DNA of 61,716 bases from Oscillospiraceae bacterium (GTDB taxonomy: Bacteria > Bacillota > Clostridia > Oscillospirales > Oscillospiraceae). The translations under genes and the position numbers were made by a program. The stretch covers positions 1 through 61,716 of the forward strand of contig JAFTMI010000005.1 in NCBI GenBank assembly GCA_017452505.1. The letters run 5' to 3'. Under the pieces are notes generated by a model. It saw only the letters and a program-made list of their open reading frames with translations, was not told where the DNA came from and made no database searches. This document shows positions 51,015-57,292 of this stretch, in pieces (positions within the stretch are counted from its first letter, which is position 1; every line of letters starts with the position of its first letter).

Positions 51015-51758
51015 ATGAAGAGTATTACCGATATTCTCTACAGCGAAGAAGCAAACCAATACTTAGATGTCCACCTGCCGGAATGTGATCGATTCCCGGT
51101 GTTTTTGTATTTCCACGGCGGTGGAATTGAAAGCGGTGATAAAGCGCAGAGGTTTGACCTGTTTATCAGCCATTTGACAGCCCACGGCATTGCGGTGGTT
51201 AGCGCTAACTACAGAATGTACCCCACTGCCAAATACCCGGAATTTATTGAGGATGCAGCCTGTGCCACCGCCTGGGTTTTTGCCAATATGCGCAATTATG
51301 GCGAAGTGACTGGCATCTATGTGGGCGGCAGTTCCGCCGGCGGTTATATCTCCCAAATGCTCTGCTTTGATAAGCACTATTTGGCAAAGCACGGCCTTGC
51401 GCCCACGGATATCACCGGCTTTATCCACGATGCAGGCCAGCCCACCGCCCACTTCAATGTATTGCGGGAGCGGGGTGTTGACAGCCGACGGGTGATCGTG
51501 GACGAATCCGCGCCCCTTTACCATATTGGTGTGGACGAAAAATATCCCCCAATGCTCATCATCGTGTCCGATAACGATATGCAAAACCGCTATGAGCAGA
51601 CCATGCTTTTGATGTCCACCCTGAAGCATTTTGGCCTTGACGAAAATGTAAAGCTGCAGGTGATGGAAAGTACCCACTGTGCCTATATCCGCAAGGCAGA
51701 CGAAAACGGCATCAGTATCTTTGGTAAACTTATCTCCGATTTTATCTTAGGTGAATAA
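51015..51758 (+). CDS. Alpha/beta hydrolase, HSL-type esterase
   Basis: 247 residues. Oxyanion HGGG motif (YFHGGGIESGD), SANYRMYP, nucleophile elbow GGSSAGGYI (Ser in GxSxG), an acid in MLIIVSDND and a His in STHCAYI complete the triad. There is no signal peptide, so it is cytoplasmic. It resembles small carboxylesterases/lipases of the hormone-sensitive-lipase group. ATG 51015 follows AAAGGAGCGTAGCT. Substrate unknown. Confidence 0.88.
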   Translation: MKSITDILYSEEANQYLDVHLPECDRFPVFLYFHGGGIESGDKAQRFDLFISHLTAHGIAVVSANYRMYPTAKYPEFIEDAACATAWVFANMRNYGEVTGIYVGGSSAGGYISQMLCFDKHYLAKHGLAPTDITGFIHDAGQPTAHFNVLRERGVDSRRVIVDESAPLYHIGVDEKYPPMLIIVSDNDMQNRYEQTMLLMSTLKHFGLDENVKLQVMESTHCAYIRKADENGISIFGKLISDFILGE

Positions 51759-51759
51759 C

Positions 51760-51799
51760 CAATCCCCCTAAGGGCCGTGTACCGCCCTTAGGGGGATTT
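51760..51799. terminator. Terminator after the esterase gene
   Basis: AATCCCCCTAAGGGC-cgtgtacc-GCCCTTAGGGGGATTTGT. Symmetric stem; also faces the minus-strand small-gene cluster. Confidence 0.85.
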
Positions 51800-51800
51800 G

Positions 51801-52097
51801 TCATAAGAAACAGTATAGCGCCATTGTCAGCAGCGCGGTGTTTTTGTCCTCCGGTTTGTCGCCGGCCATTAACAAAAGCAGCAGTACCACAATGAGATCC
51901 CCGGTGTCAAAATCCCTGGGGATCAGCCGCTTCAAAAATCCCGTTACGCTGTCACCCACGGGAGGCACCCCATGTGGCGGACGGGGCGGTGGCTCCGGGG
52001 GCGGGGGATTGGGCCTGGGCGGATTGGGACGGACCGCATCCGGTTCTTGCTTTTTGCGAAATGTGCCGTCCTGTTGGGGAATATAACGGTTGTACAC
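51801..52097 (-). CDS. Small Pro-rich protein with hydrophobic segment (third of three coupled genes)
   Basis: About 98 residues: MYNRYIPQQDGTFRKK, a proline belt (RPNPPRPNPPPPEPPPRPP), an SVTGFLKRLIPRDFDTGD amphipathic part and a short Leu/Val membrane segment (LIVVLLLLLMAG). Start GTG 52097 suits the AGGCAGG site better than TTG 52100. The last of three tightly spaced genes. Similar trios occur in sporulating Clostridia as I recall, but I cannot name a function. Confidence 0.65.
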   Translation of the reverse strand: MYNRYIPQQDGTFRKKQEPDAVRPNPPRPNPPPPEPPPRPPHGVPPVGDSVTGFLKRLIPRDFDTGDLIVVLLLLLMAGDKPEDKNTALLTMALYCFL

Positions 52098-52101
52098 CAA
52101 A

Positions 52102-52416
52102 TCACCTGCCTAAAAATGTGGTTGCGATACCTGCCAGCTTGGCCGCCCGCATAGCTTTCTCCAGTTTCCCAATCCGCTGGCCGCTGAGATACGGACGCAG
52201 TGCCTGCAGCAGAGCTTTCTGATGGTTGTCGATCCCGGTTTTACCGATGAGAGCTGTAATTTTTTGTATGGTGGCAAAATCCAGCTCCGGCCCACCCTCC
52301 GCCGCAGGCGGGGGAGGGGCTGGTTCTGATTGAAAGTTTTGCGCCAGGGACATAATTTGTTCCATCATTTGGGGGTTGCCCAAAATGGATTGCAGCCCCG
52401 ATTCCAAATTATCCAT
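52102..52416 (-). CDS. Small helical protein (second of three coupled genes)
   Basis: About 104 residues: MDNLESGLQSILGNPQMMEQIMSLAQNF, a Pro/Ala hinge (SEPAPPPPAAEGGPE) and a helical C-terminal half (TIQKITALIGKTGIDNHQKALLQALRPYL, RIGKLEKAMRAAKLAGIATTFL). The LGNPQMMEQIMSL pattern resembles STI1-like helical repeats. ATG 52416 overlaps the TGA of the upstream gene (TGATG). GGGTGG precedes it. Confidence 0.68.
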   Translation of the reverse strand: MDNLESGLQSILGNPQMMEQIMSLAQNFQSEPAPPPPAAEGGPELDFATIQKITALIGKTGIDNHQKALLQALRPYLSGQRIGKLEKAMRAAKLAGIATTFLGR

Positions 52417-52643
52417 CACTTGCCACCCAATTCTTTCATCAGCTTTTGCGCCTCCGGGGAAGACAGCAAAGCGCTAAGGGTTTGCCCCGCCTGGGAGTAA
52501 TTCCCGGACTTGGCTTGGGCAGTGGCTTGTGCCAAAGCATTGCTGTCTTTCTGTTGCAGCAGGGCCATCAGCTGTTGCCCGGCAGGGCTTTTTGCTATGC
52601 GCATAACTTCTTCCATAGAAAAATCCTGAGATTTTTTCTCCAC
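52416..52643 (-). CDS. Small helical protein (first of three coupled genes)
   Basis: About 75 residues: MEKKSQDFSMEEVMRIAKSPAGQQLMALLQQKDSNALAQATAQAKSGNYSQAGQTLSALLSSPEAQKLMKELGG. Ala/Gln-rich amphipathic helices; two SP.(A/G)Q.LM turns suggest an internal repeat, like the STI1-type pattern of the next protein. GTG 52643 has AGGAGG at the ideal 8 bases; the ATG at 52649 is only 2 away. Its promoter region is duplicated at 55190. Confidence 0.68.
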   Translation of the reverse strand: MEKKSQDFSMEEVMRIAKSPAGQQLMALLQQKDSNALAQATAQAKSGNYSQAGQTLSALLSSPEAQKLMKELGGK

Positions 52644-52701
52644 GATCATTGCCTCCTGTCAAAATGCCTGCTATCATACTCTTATAATACTATATGCGTC
52701 A
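52626..52701. repeat. Duplicated divergent-promoter segment, copy 1
   Basis: About 75 bases matching 55190-55265 in the same orientation at roughly 80-85%, including TTGCCTCC.GTCAAAATGCCTGCTAT.AT. It contains the start codon and ribosome site of the gene at 52643 and, on the minus strand, CTGACG-18-TATGAT. Confidence 0.85.
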
Positions 52702-52721
52702 GCAGGTAAAAAAGACACAGA

Positions 52722-52749
52722 AAAAAACCCGCCGTGAGGCGGGTTTTTA
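52722..52749. terminator. Terminator of the glycosidase-like gene
   Basis: AAAAAAACCCGCC-gtga-GGCGGGTTTTTAA, 16 bases from the minus-strand stop. Confidence 0.9.
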
Positions 52750-52765
52750 ATGGGATAGTGGTCAC

Positions 52766-54208
52766 TTAGTCCGTAGTAATGCAGGCTCTGCGGGCGGTTT
52801 TGCAGAGGGTCTGCTGATAGTCTTCGTCCAGCTTTCTGTACATTTGTCCGCAAAGGGCCATGGGGAGATAAATACCGCCGTCAAAGGTTCCGGCCAGGCA
52901 CATATCCACTTCCCCCAACTTGTGGCCTTTGATAAACTGAAGCATTTGGGCAGCGCGGTTGACGTGTTGCATCCAATCTGCGGCATATTTTATCCAGGAG
53001 CTTGCGCGGATGTGCCGGTCGTGAGCTGCGATGGCCTTGCTGTTTTGACCCATGATAAAGGGACCGTGCTGGCCGACTTTTTTGCCCCAATCCAGCATCA
53101 TAACACCCTTGAACACCAGGCCTACGCCCACACCCCCACGCAATTCCAAGATTTCTTTGGTAAAGGCAAGGGTTTCTTCGTATATCTTTTCGTCCGACAC
53201 AAAAGAGTTGTAGCTATAGGGAAATTCACCGCAGTCTTCCCACATAATATCGATCCGCGGGTCTACCCGGGCGATCTCATCCAGACGACTCCGCACAGAG
53301 GTAGCGTGCAGACCGAAGATGATACGAAGCCCCGGCTGAATCTGCCAGATCTGGGAGGCAATGTCATTCACCATATCCACCACCAAACGGGAAATCAGCC
53401 GTCCGCCTACCTCTTCTTCCTGCCGCTCAGTGAAGGATTGGAAATAGATGCCGTCGCAGGGCACATTGGCATAATGGTCCCGGAACTGCTGTATGGCGAT
53501 GGCTTTGGTTTCTTCGATTTTTTGGTCGGTGATCTCAGCCACTTTGTTGCCGATTTCACGCCAGCCCCAGCTGTAGCCCAGAATCACTTTAATACCGAAG
53601 GCGTGGGCATAATCAATGACGTCATCAATGTTGATGGGAATGAAATCATTCCAAATAATCAGTTCGTTGAATTTCAGCCGGGCCATATTTTCAATGTATG
53701 CCCGGTAATCGTTAATGGGGTGACCCCAGGTGAAAATGCTCCGGGTCTTGTTGTCCGGCACCTCGGTGTAGGTGCATTCCGGCAGCGGCCTGTCAAAAAT
53801 TCGGTCCGGCATATAGTTGGAACCAAAGATGGGAGCGTTTTCGTAAATATAATCGTCCAGGAAACTGACAACCGCATAGAAAAGCTCTTGTTCACTATGG
53901 GCGGTCAGAATCACAAGCCGGCCCTCAGCATCCTCGGGGTTGGGAATGACCTTCACCAAAAAACCGTCTTCGGGAATCTCGTCCTGGGAAACATGCTGCT
54001 TTATGGTAGTACTTTCCTCATAACAGCTTACAAAAAATGCGTTTTTCGAAATGGCGCAGCCCTCTTTTTCGCAGGGCAGCACATAAATGCTGTATACATG
54101 GGGTTCCCGAATCAAAAACTCGCTGACCTCTTTGGATAGAAGCTCAATGGCTTTTTTGGCAATGCCTTCATATTTGGTGTATATAATTTTCCAATCAGTT
54201 TGCTTCAT
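52766..54208 (-). CDS. Putative glycoside hydrolase (intracellular, GH20/GH67-like build)
   Basis: 480 residues without a signal peptide. The first ~130 resemble the small alpha/beta domain that precedes the barrel in GH20, GH67 and GH84 enzymes (GFLVKVIPNPEDAEGRLVILTAHSEQELFYAVVSFLDDYI). A TIM-barrel-like part follows: RLKFNELIIWNDFIPI, AHAFGIKVILGYSWGW, CDGIYFQSFTER, LRIIFGLHATSV and RIDIMWEDCGEFPYSY, with acidic residues at strand ends. I cannot place it in one CAZy family. Divergent from an AraC gene; a lone -10 TATAAT (54244-54239) with no good -35 suggests it needs that activator. Confidence 0.65.
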   Translation of the reverse strand: MKQTDWKIIYTKYEGIAKKAIELLSKEVSEFLIREPHVYSIYVLPCEKEGCAISKNAFFVSCYEESTTIKQHVSQDEIPEDGFLVKVIPNPEDAEGRLVILTAHSEQELFYAVVSFLDDYIYENAPIFGSNYMPDRIFDRPLPECTYTEVPDNKTRSIFTWGHPINDYRAYIENMARLKFNELIIWNDFIPINIDDVIDYAHAFGIKVILGYSWGWREIGNKVAEITDQKIEETKAIAIQQFRDHYANVPCDGIYFQSFTERQEEEVGGRLISRLVVDMVNDIASQIWQIQPGLRIIFGLHATSVRSRLDEIARVDPRIDIMWEDCGEFPYSYNSFVSDEKIYEETLAFTKEILELRGGVGVGLVFKGVMMLDWGKKVGQHGPFIMGQNSKAIAAHDRHIRASSWIKYAADWMQHVNRAAQMLQFIKGHKLGEVDMCLAGTFDGGIYLPMALCGQMYRKLDEDYQQTLCKTARRACITTD

Positions 54209-54270
54209 AAGAAGACCCCCTTTTGTGTGGATACTGCCATTATAGCGTGCCTATGGGGGATAAAATAGAT

Positions 54271-54290
54271 ATATTTCATTATAGAAATAT
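54271..54290. promoter_or_regulatory. Candidate AraC-family operator
   Basis: Perfect inverted repeat ATATTTC-attata-GAAATAT, 27 bases upstream of the -10 of the glycosidase-like gene and 22 bases before the -35 of the regulator. Confidence 0.55.
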
Positions 54291-54311
54291 CGTTTTTCGA
54301 AACAACGCATA

Positions 54312-54340
54312 TTGACACACCCGCACCTCCATATTACAAT
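54312..54340 (+). promoter_or_regulatory. AraC-family gene promoter
   Basis: TTGACA, 17 bases, TACAAT (54335-54340). It rules out the in-frame start at 54312 and supports TTG 54369. Confidence 0.85.
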
Positions 54341-54368
54341 GAACTTATCCAGAAAGGGGGGAAGGCCT

Positions 54369-55181
54369 TTGAAGATTTGTGCATTAAATGACCTGGTGCG
54401 TCAGAATTTTAACCCGGTTTTTATCAACGGGTTGCAGCAGTTTTGGCGCAATACCAAGAGTTTTCAGTGTATCGGTGCGCCTAAAAAGCAGAATTTGTTT
54501 ATGCTGTTGAACGGCTGTAAAGTTACTTATACTGACAAAAACGGAGAAATCTTCGTGGCTCACAGCGGTGACATTGTATATACTCCCATGGGAAGTGAAT
54601 ACAGAGTGCAGCTGTCGGATTTTCAGGATGCAGACTCCCACACTATCGGCATCAATTTTTTGCTTTATGACGAGCAGGGGGAGGATGTGCTGCTTTCGGA
54701 GCAGATTCAAATTTTCCATATTGCCCAAGATCAAATGTTGCCACTGCTGTTCAGAAATGTGCTGCACAATGAGATCCCCAATCAGTTTGCCAAAAACAGA
54801 ATTTTGCTTATGGAGATCCTTTGCGCGCTGGCCACCAAAGACTTGGAAAAATCTATGCCGGACCATATTACAAAGGCCTTGCGGTATCTCTCGGAACATA
54901 TCGAGCAGAATCCCACAGTGGCGGAATTGGCGGCCATTTGCCATATCAGCGAGGTATATTTTCGTAAGCAATTTAAGGCTCACGTAGGTGTTTCTCCATG
55001 CGAATACCGCAATGCTCTTCGCTTGAGCCGGGCAAAATCCTATTTGGAATACGGCGAAATATCCGTGCAGGAAATATCCGATATGCTGGGCTATTCTTCG
55101 GTGTCCCATTTTATCAAAGAATTTAAGCACCGCTATGCCTGTTCTCCACTAAAATACCGAAAACGCAAACGCACCGATTAA
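54369..55181 (+). CDS. AraC family transcriptional regulator
   Basis: 270 residues. The N-terminal ~165 form a cupin-like sensor (LFMLLNGCKVTYTDKNGEIFVAHSGDIVYTPMGSEYRVQL). The C-terminal ~100 hold two HTH motifs: PTVAELAAICHISEVYFRKQFKAHVGVSPCEYRNALRL and ISVQEISDMLGYSSVSHFIKEFKHRYACSPLKYRK, the standard AraC signature. The start TTG follows AAAGGGGGGAAGG. It probably senses a sugar and activates the divergent glycosidase-like gene (inference). Confidence 0.92.
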   Translation: MKICALNDLVRQNFNPVFINGLQQFWRNTKSFQCIGAPKKQNLFMLLNGCKVTYTDKNGEIFVAHSGDIVYTPMGSEYRVQLSDFQDADSHTIGINFLLYDEQGEDVLLSEQIQIFHIAQDQMLPLLFRNVLHNEIPNQFAKNRILLMEILCALATKDLEKSMPDHITKALRYLSEHIEQNPTVAELAAICHISEVYFRKQFKAHVGVSPCEYRNALRLSRAKSYLEYGEISVQEISDMLGYSSVSHFIKEFKHRYACSPLKYRKRKRTD

Positions 55182-55189
55182 AGAAAAAA

Positions 55190-55265
55190 CTTAGGATTTT
55201 TCTCCAATATCATTGCCTCCCGTCAAAATGCCTGCTATAATACGCTTATGAAAACGATATGCGCG
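55190..55265. repeat. Duplicated divergent-promoter segment, copy 2
   Basis: Direct repeat of 52626-52701. On the minus strand it still has GGGAGG, ATGAT and an aborted frame (M-I-L-E-K-N-P-K-F-F-L, stop), the counterpart of the start of the gene at 52643. On the plus strand it is the phosphoesterase promoter. Confidence 0.83.
55213..55241 (+). promoter_or_regulatory. Promoter of the yfcE-like and coaX genes
   Basis: TTGCCT (55213-55218), 17 bases, TATAAT (55236-55241). Copy 1 has TTGCCT-17-TATCAT in the same place. Confidence 0.85.
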
Positions 55266-55285
55266 AAAGGGAGGAATGGTGAACG

Positions 55286-55783
55286 ATGACAATTCTAATT
55301 TTTTCTGATTCCCATTCCGGAATGCAGTTTATGCGCCGGTGCGTGGAGAAAATAAAGCCGGACGCAATGATCCATCTGGGCGACCATTATGACGATGGGG
55401 AAACCCTTGCAGAAGAATTCTCCCACATCCCAATGCACCAGGTGGCAGGTAACTGCGATAAATACCGCACGCCGCCCCACGCCCGGGAAATGCTCTGTTA
55501 CCCCATCGGCGGTGTGACGGTCTACATGACCCACGGCCACCGGGAGCATGTAAAAATGGGAATTGGCGGTTTGGTGGCGGAAGCTCGCCGTTATAACGCA
55601 CAAATTGCCCTTTACGGCCATACCCACAGAATGGATTGCCACCAGGAATCAGATGGCCTGTGGGTATTCAACCCCGGCAGCGCCGGCTACAACGGCGGTT
55701 CAGCGGGTATATTAAAAACAGACGGTGATAAGATCACCGCCTGCTACTTCGTTACACAGGAAGATTTGGAGGAAATGAAATGA
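55286..55783 (+). CDS. YfcE/MJ0936-family metallophosphoesterase
   Basis: 165 residues. Metal motifs: IFSDSHSG (DxH), IHLGDHYDDGE (GDxxD-type), VAGNCDKY (GNCD), MTHGHREHV (GHG-type) and YGHTHRM (GHTH). Such enzymes hydrolyse phosphodiesters; physiological substrate unknown. Coupled to coaX by an ATGA overlap, an arrangement that suggests shared expression rather than shared chemistry. Confidence 0.92.
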   Translation: MTILIFSDSHSGMQFMRRCVEKIKPDAMIHLGDHYDDGETLAEEFSHIPMHQVAGNCDKYRTPPHAREMLCYPIGGVTVYMTHGHREHVKMGIGGLVAEARRYNAQIALYGHTHRMDCHQESDGLWVFNPGSAGYNGGSAGILKTDGDKITACYFVTQEDLEEMK

Positions 55784-56550
55784 TTTTAACCATTGATATC
55801 GGCAATTCCAATATCGTTTTGGGCGGCGTCAAGGACGATGAGATCGTCTTTGAGGCTCGACTTCGTACCGAGGCCACCAAGACCTCTGACCAGTACTGCG
55901 TGGACCTGAAGATCCTGCTGGATGTGTACGGCGTGCGTCCGGAGGATATCCAGGGCAGCATCATTTCTTCCGTTGTGCCCCAGGTGCTCAATTCCTTTCA
56001 GACAGCTGTCAAGAAGCTCACAGGCAAGCAGAGCCTTGTGGTAGGCCCCGGCATCAAGACGGGCCTGGATATCCGCCTGGAAAACCCCGGCCAGACCGGC
56101 GCAGACCTGGTGGTGGCAGATGTGGCAGCCCTGCGGGAGCATAAGCCCCCGCTGATCGTCATCGATATGGGCACGGCTACCACCATCTCCGTGCTGGATC
56201 AATCCGGTGCCCACATTGGCGGCTGTATCATTCCCGGTGTGCGGATCTCTATGGATGCGCTGACGGATAAGACCGCTTTGCTGCCCGGTTTGCAGCTGGA
56301 TCAGCCCAAGCGGGCCATCGGCAGAAATACCATCGATGCAATGCGTTCCGGCATTATGATGGGAACCGCCTGTATGCTGGACGGTATGGTGGAGCGGATG
56401 GAGCAGGAGCTGGGCTATAAGACTACTGTCATTGCCACCGGTGGCATTGCCAAGTTCATCGTGCCCCTGTGCAAGACTCCGATGATCTATGACAAGAATT
56501 TGCTCATTAAGGGCCTGGTTGCCCTGTACCGGGACAATAAGAAAAATTAA
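55780..56550 (+). CDS. coaX: Type III pantothenate kinase
   Basis: First step of coenzyme A synthesis; a dimeric ASKHA-fold kinase of 256 residues. Motifs: LTIDIGNSNIVLGG (phosphate 1), GPGIKTGLDIRLENPGQTGADLVVADVAA, VIDMGTATTISVLD (catalytic Asp), GGCIIPGVRISMDAL, IGRNTIDAMRSGIMMG and IATGGIAKFI. Full length. Its 3' end overlaps by three bases the end of a small convergent gene. Confidence 0.96.
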   Translation: MILTIDIGNSNIVLGGVKDDEIVFEARLRTEATKTSDQYCVDLKILLDVYGVRPEDIQGSIISSVVPQVLNSFQTAVKKLTGKQSLVVGPGIKTGLDIRLENPGQTGADLVVADVAALREHKPPLIVIDMGTATTISVLDQSGAHIGGCIIPGVRISMDALTDKTALLPGLQLDQPKRAIGRNTIDAMRSGIMMGTACMLDGMVERMEQELGYKTTVIATGGIAKFIVPLCKTPMIYDKNLLIKGLVALYRDNKKN

Positions 56551-56705
56551 ATGACAGTCATCAGCGCGATGATCGCGCCAATGCCAATGCCGCTGGCAGT
56601 AACCAAAGCGGTGTCCAAGGCCTTGTGAAGCAGTTCACGGCGGGTGGCGGCATTGGGGTAGGGGATGCGGTCAATAGGGTTTGTTTTGTAAGCGATTGTT
56701 TTCAT
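56547..56705 (-). CDS. 52-residue membrane peptide
   Basis: Reads MKTIAYKTNPIDRIPYP, then AATRRELLHKALDTALVTASG, then IGIGAIIALMTVI and stop. A polar N-terminal third with PYPN is followed by one hydrophobic helix of about 22 residues. A perfect GGAGG lies eight bases before the ATG, with TATAAT further upstream (about 56740), so it is very likely expressed. It lies convergent to coaX with overlapping stops. No homology that I can name; the pattern recalls short membrane peptides that sit in protein complexes. Confidence 0.7.
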   Translation of the reverse strand: MKTIAYKTNPIDRIPYPNAATRRELLHKALDTALVTASGIGIGAIIALMTVI

Positions 56706-56835
56706 AATCAGTACCTCCGTGTTTTATCTTATGTTCTGATTATAAAAATAAAACAGTCCAACAAAACGGACTGAATAAAGTTGTAAAGCCGACAAAAGAT
56801 TTTGCGGTTCGCCCCAAAGAGACAAAAAATAATGG

Positions 56836-56864
56836 TTGACAAGTTCTGTCTGCCGTGGTACAAT
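56836..56864 (+). promoter_or_regulatory. tRNA-fMet promoter
   Basis: TTGACA, 17 bases, TACAAT (56859-56864). Confidence 0.88.
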
Positions 56865-56893
56865 ACTTAGGCGCTCGAGAGAGTGCCTCATAT

Positions 56894-56969
56894 CGCGGAG
56901 TAGAGCAGTTGGAAGCTCGTCGGGCTCATAACCCGGAGGTCGTAGGTTCGAGTCCTGCCTCCGCAACCA
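56894..56969 (+). tRNA. Initiator tRNA-fMet (anticodon CAT)
   Basis: 76 bases with encoded CCA. Initiator marks are present: C1-A72 mismatch at the top of the acceptor (CGCGGAG / CTCCGCA) and three G-C pairs in the anticodon stem (GGG-CTCATAA-CCC). T arm GTAGG-TTCGAGT-CCTGC. It is the apparent anchor of the integrase region that follows. Confidence 0.96.
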
Positions 56970-56971
56970 TA

Positions 56972-57001
56972 AAAACCACGGCTTTTGCCGTGGTTTTTCT
57001 T
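56972..57001 (+). terminator. tRNA-fMet terminator
   Basis: AAAAACCACGGC-tttt-GCCGTGGTTTTTC. Confidence 0.92.
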
Positions 57002-57045
57002 TGTTTTTGCAACTTTTTGAGACGAAATGGAACATATCAAAACTT

Positions 57046-57094
57046 GTTTGACACCAATTTTGACACCAACGCCGGGTCAAAATTGGTGTTGTTT
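57046..57094. repeat. Direct and inverted repeats beside tRNA-fMet, candidate att/integrase-binding region
   Basis: TTTGACACCAA occurs twice in tandem (57048 and 57060), and ACACCAATTTTGAC (57051-57064) is perfectly repeated in inverse form at 57076-57089 with an 11-base loop, followed by TGTTTTTGTTTT. It can work as a plus-strand terminator, but no plus gene ends here, so arm-type integrase binding is worth considering. Confidence 0.5.
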
Positions 57095-57292
57095 TTGTTT
57101 TGTGTTGTTTATTCTTATTATGGGTCATATGCAGACTTGTTTCCTTAAATCCATTACTGATTTCTGATGGATCACTTTCATGGGATTCTGCATAAGCCTG
57201 GTACAGTTGATCCAAAACAGTTTTACAATCACTGTCCCCAGAATTAAAAGGATGGGTGGTAATATAATCATTCATTAGCTTAGTGATCTTGT

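Noticed and set aside
52844-54139. 431-residue open frame antisense to the glycosidase-like gene
   Set aside because: Plus-strand frame has no ribosome site and no motif; the minus-strand protein has domain-like structure, a promoter and a terminator.
56724-57000. C-terminal half of the minus-strand ORF as real protein (RRQDSNLRPPGYEPDELP series)
   Set aside because: It is the antisense of tRNA-fMet and its flanks, a well-known artefact.
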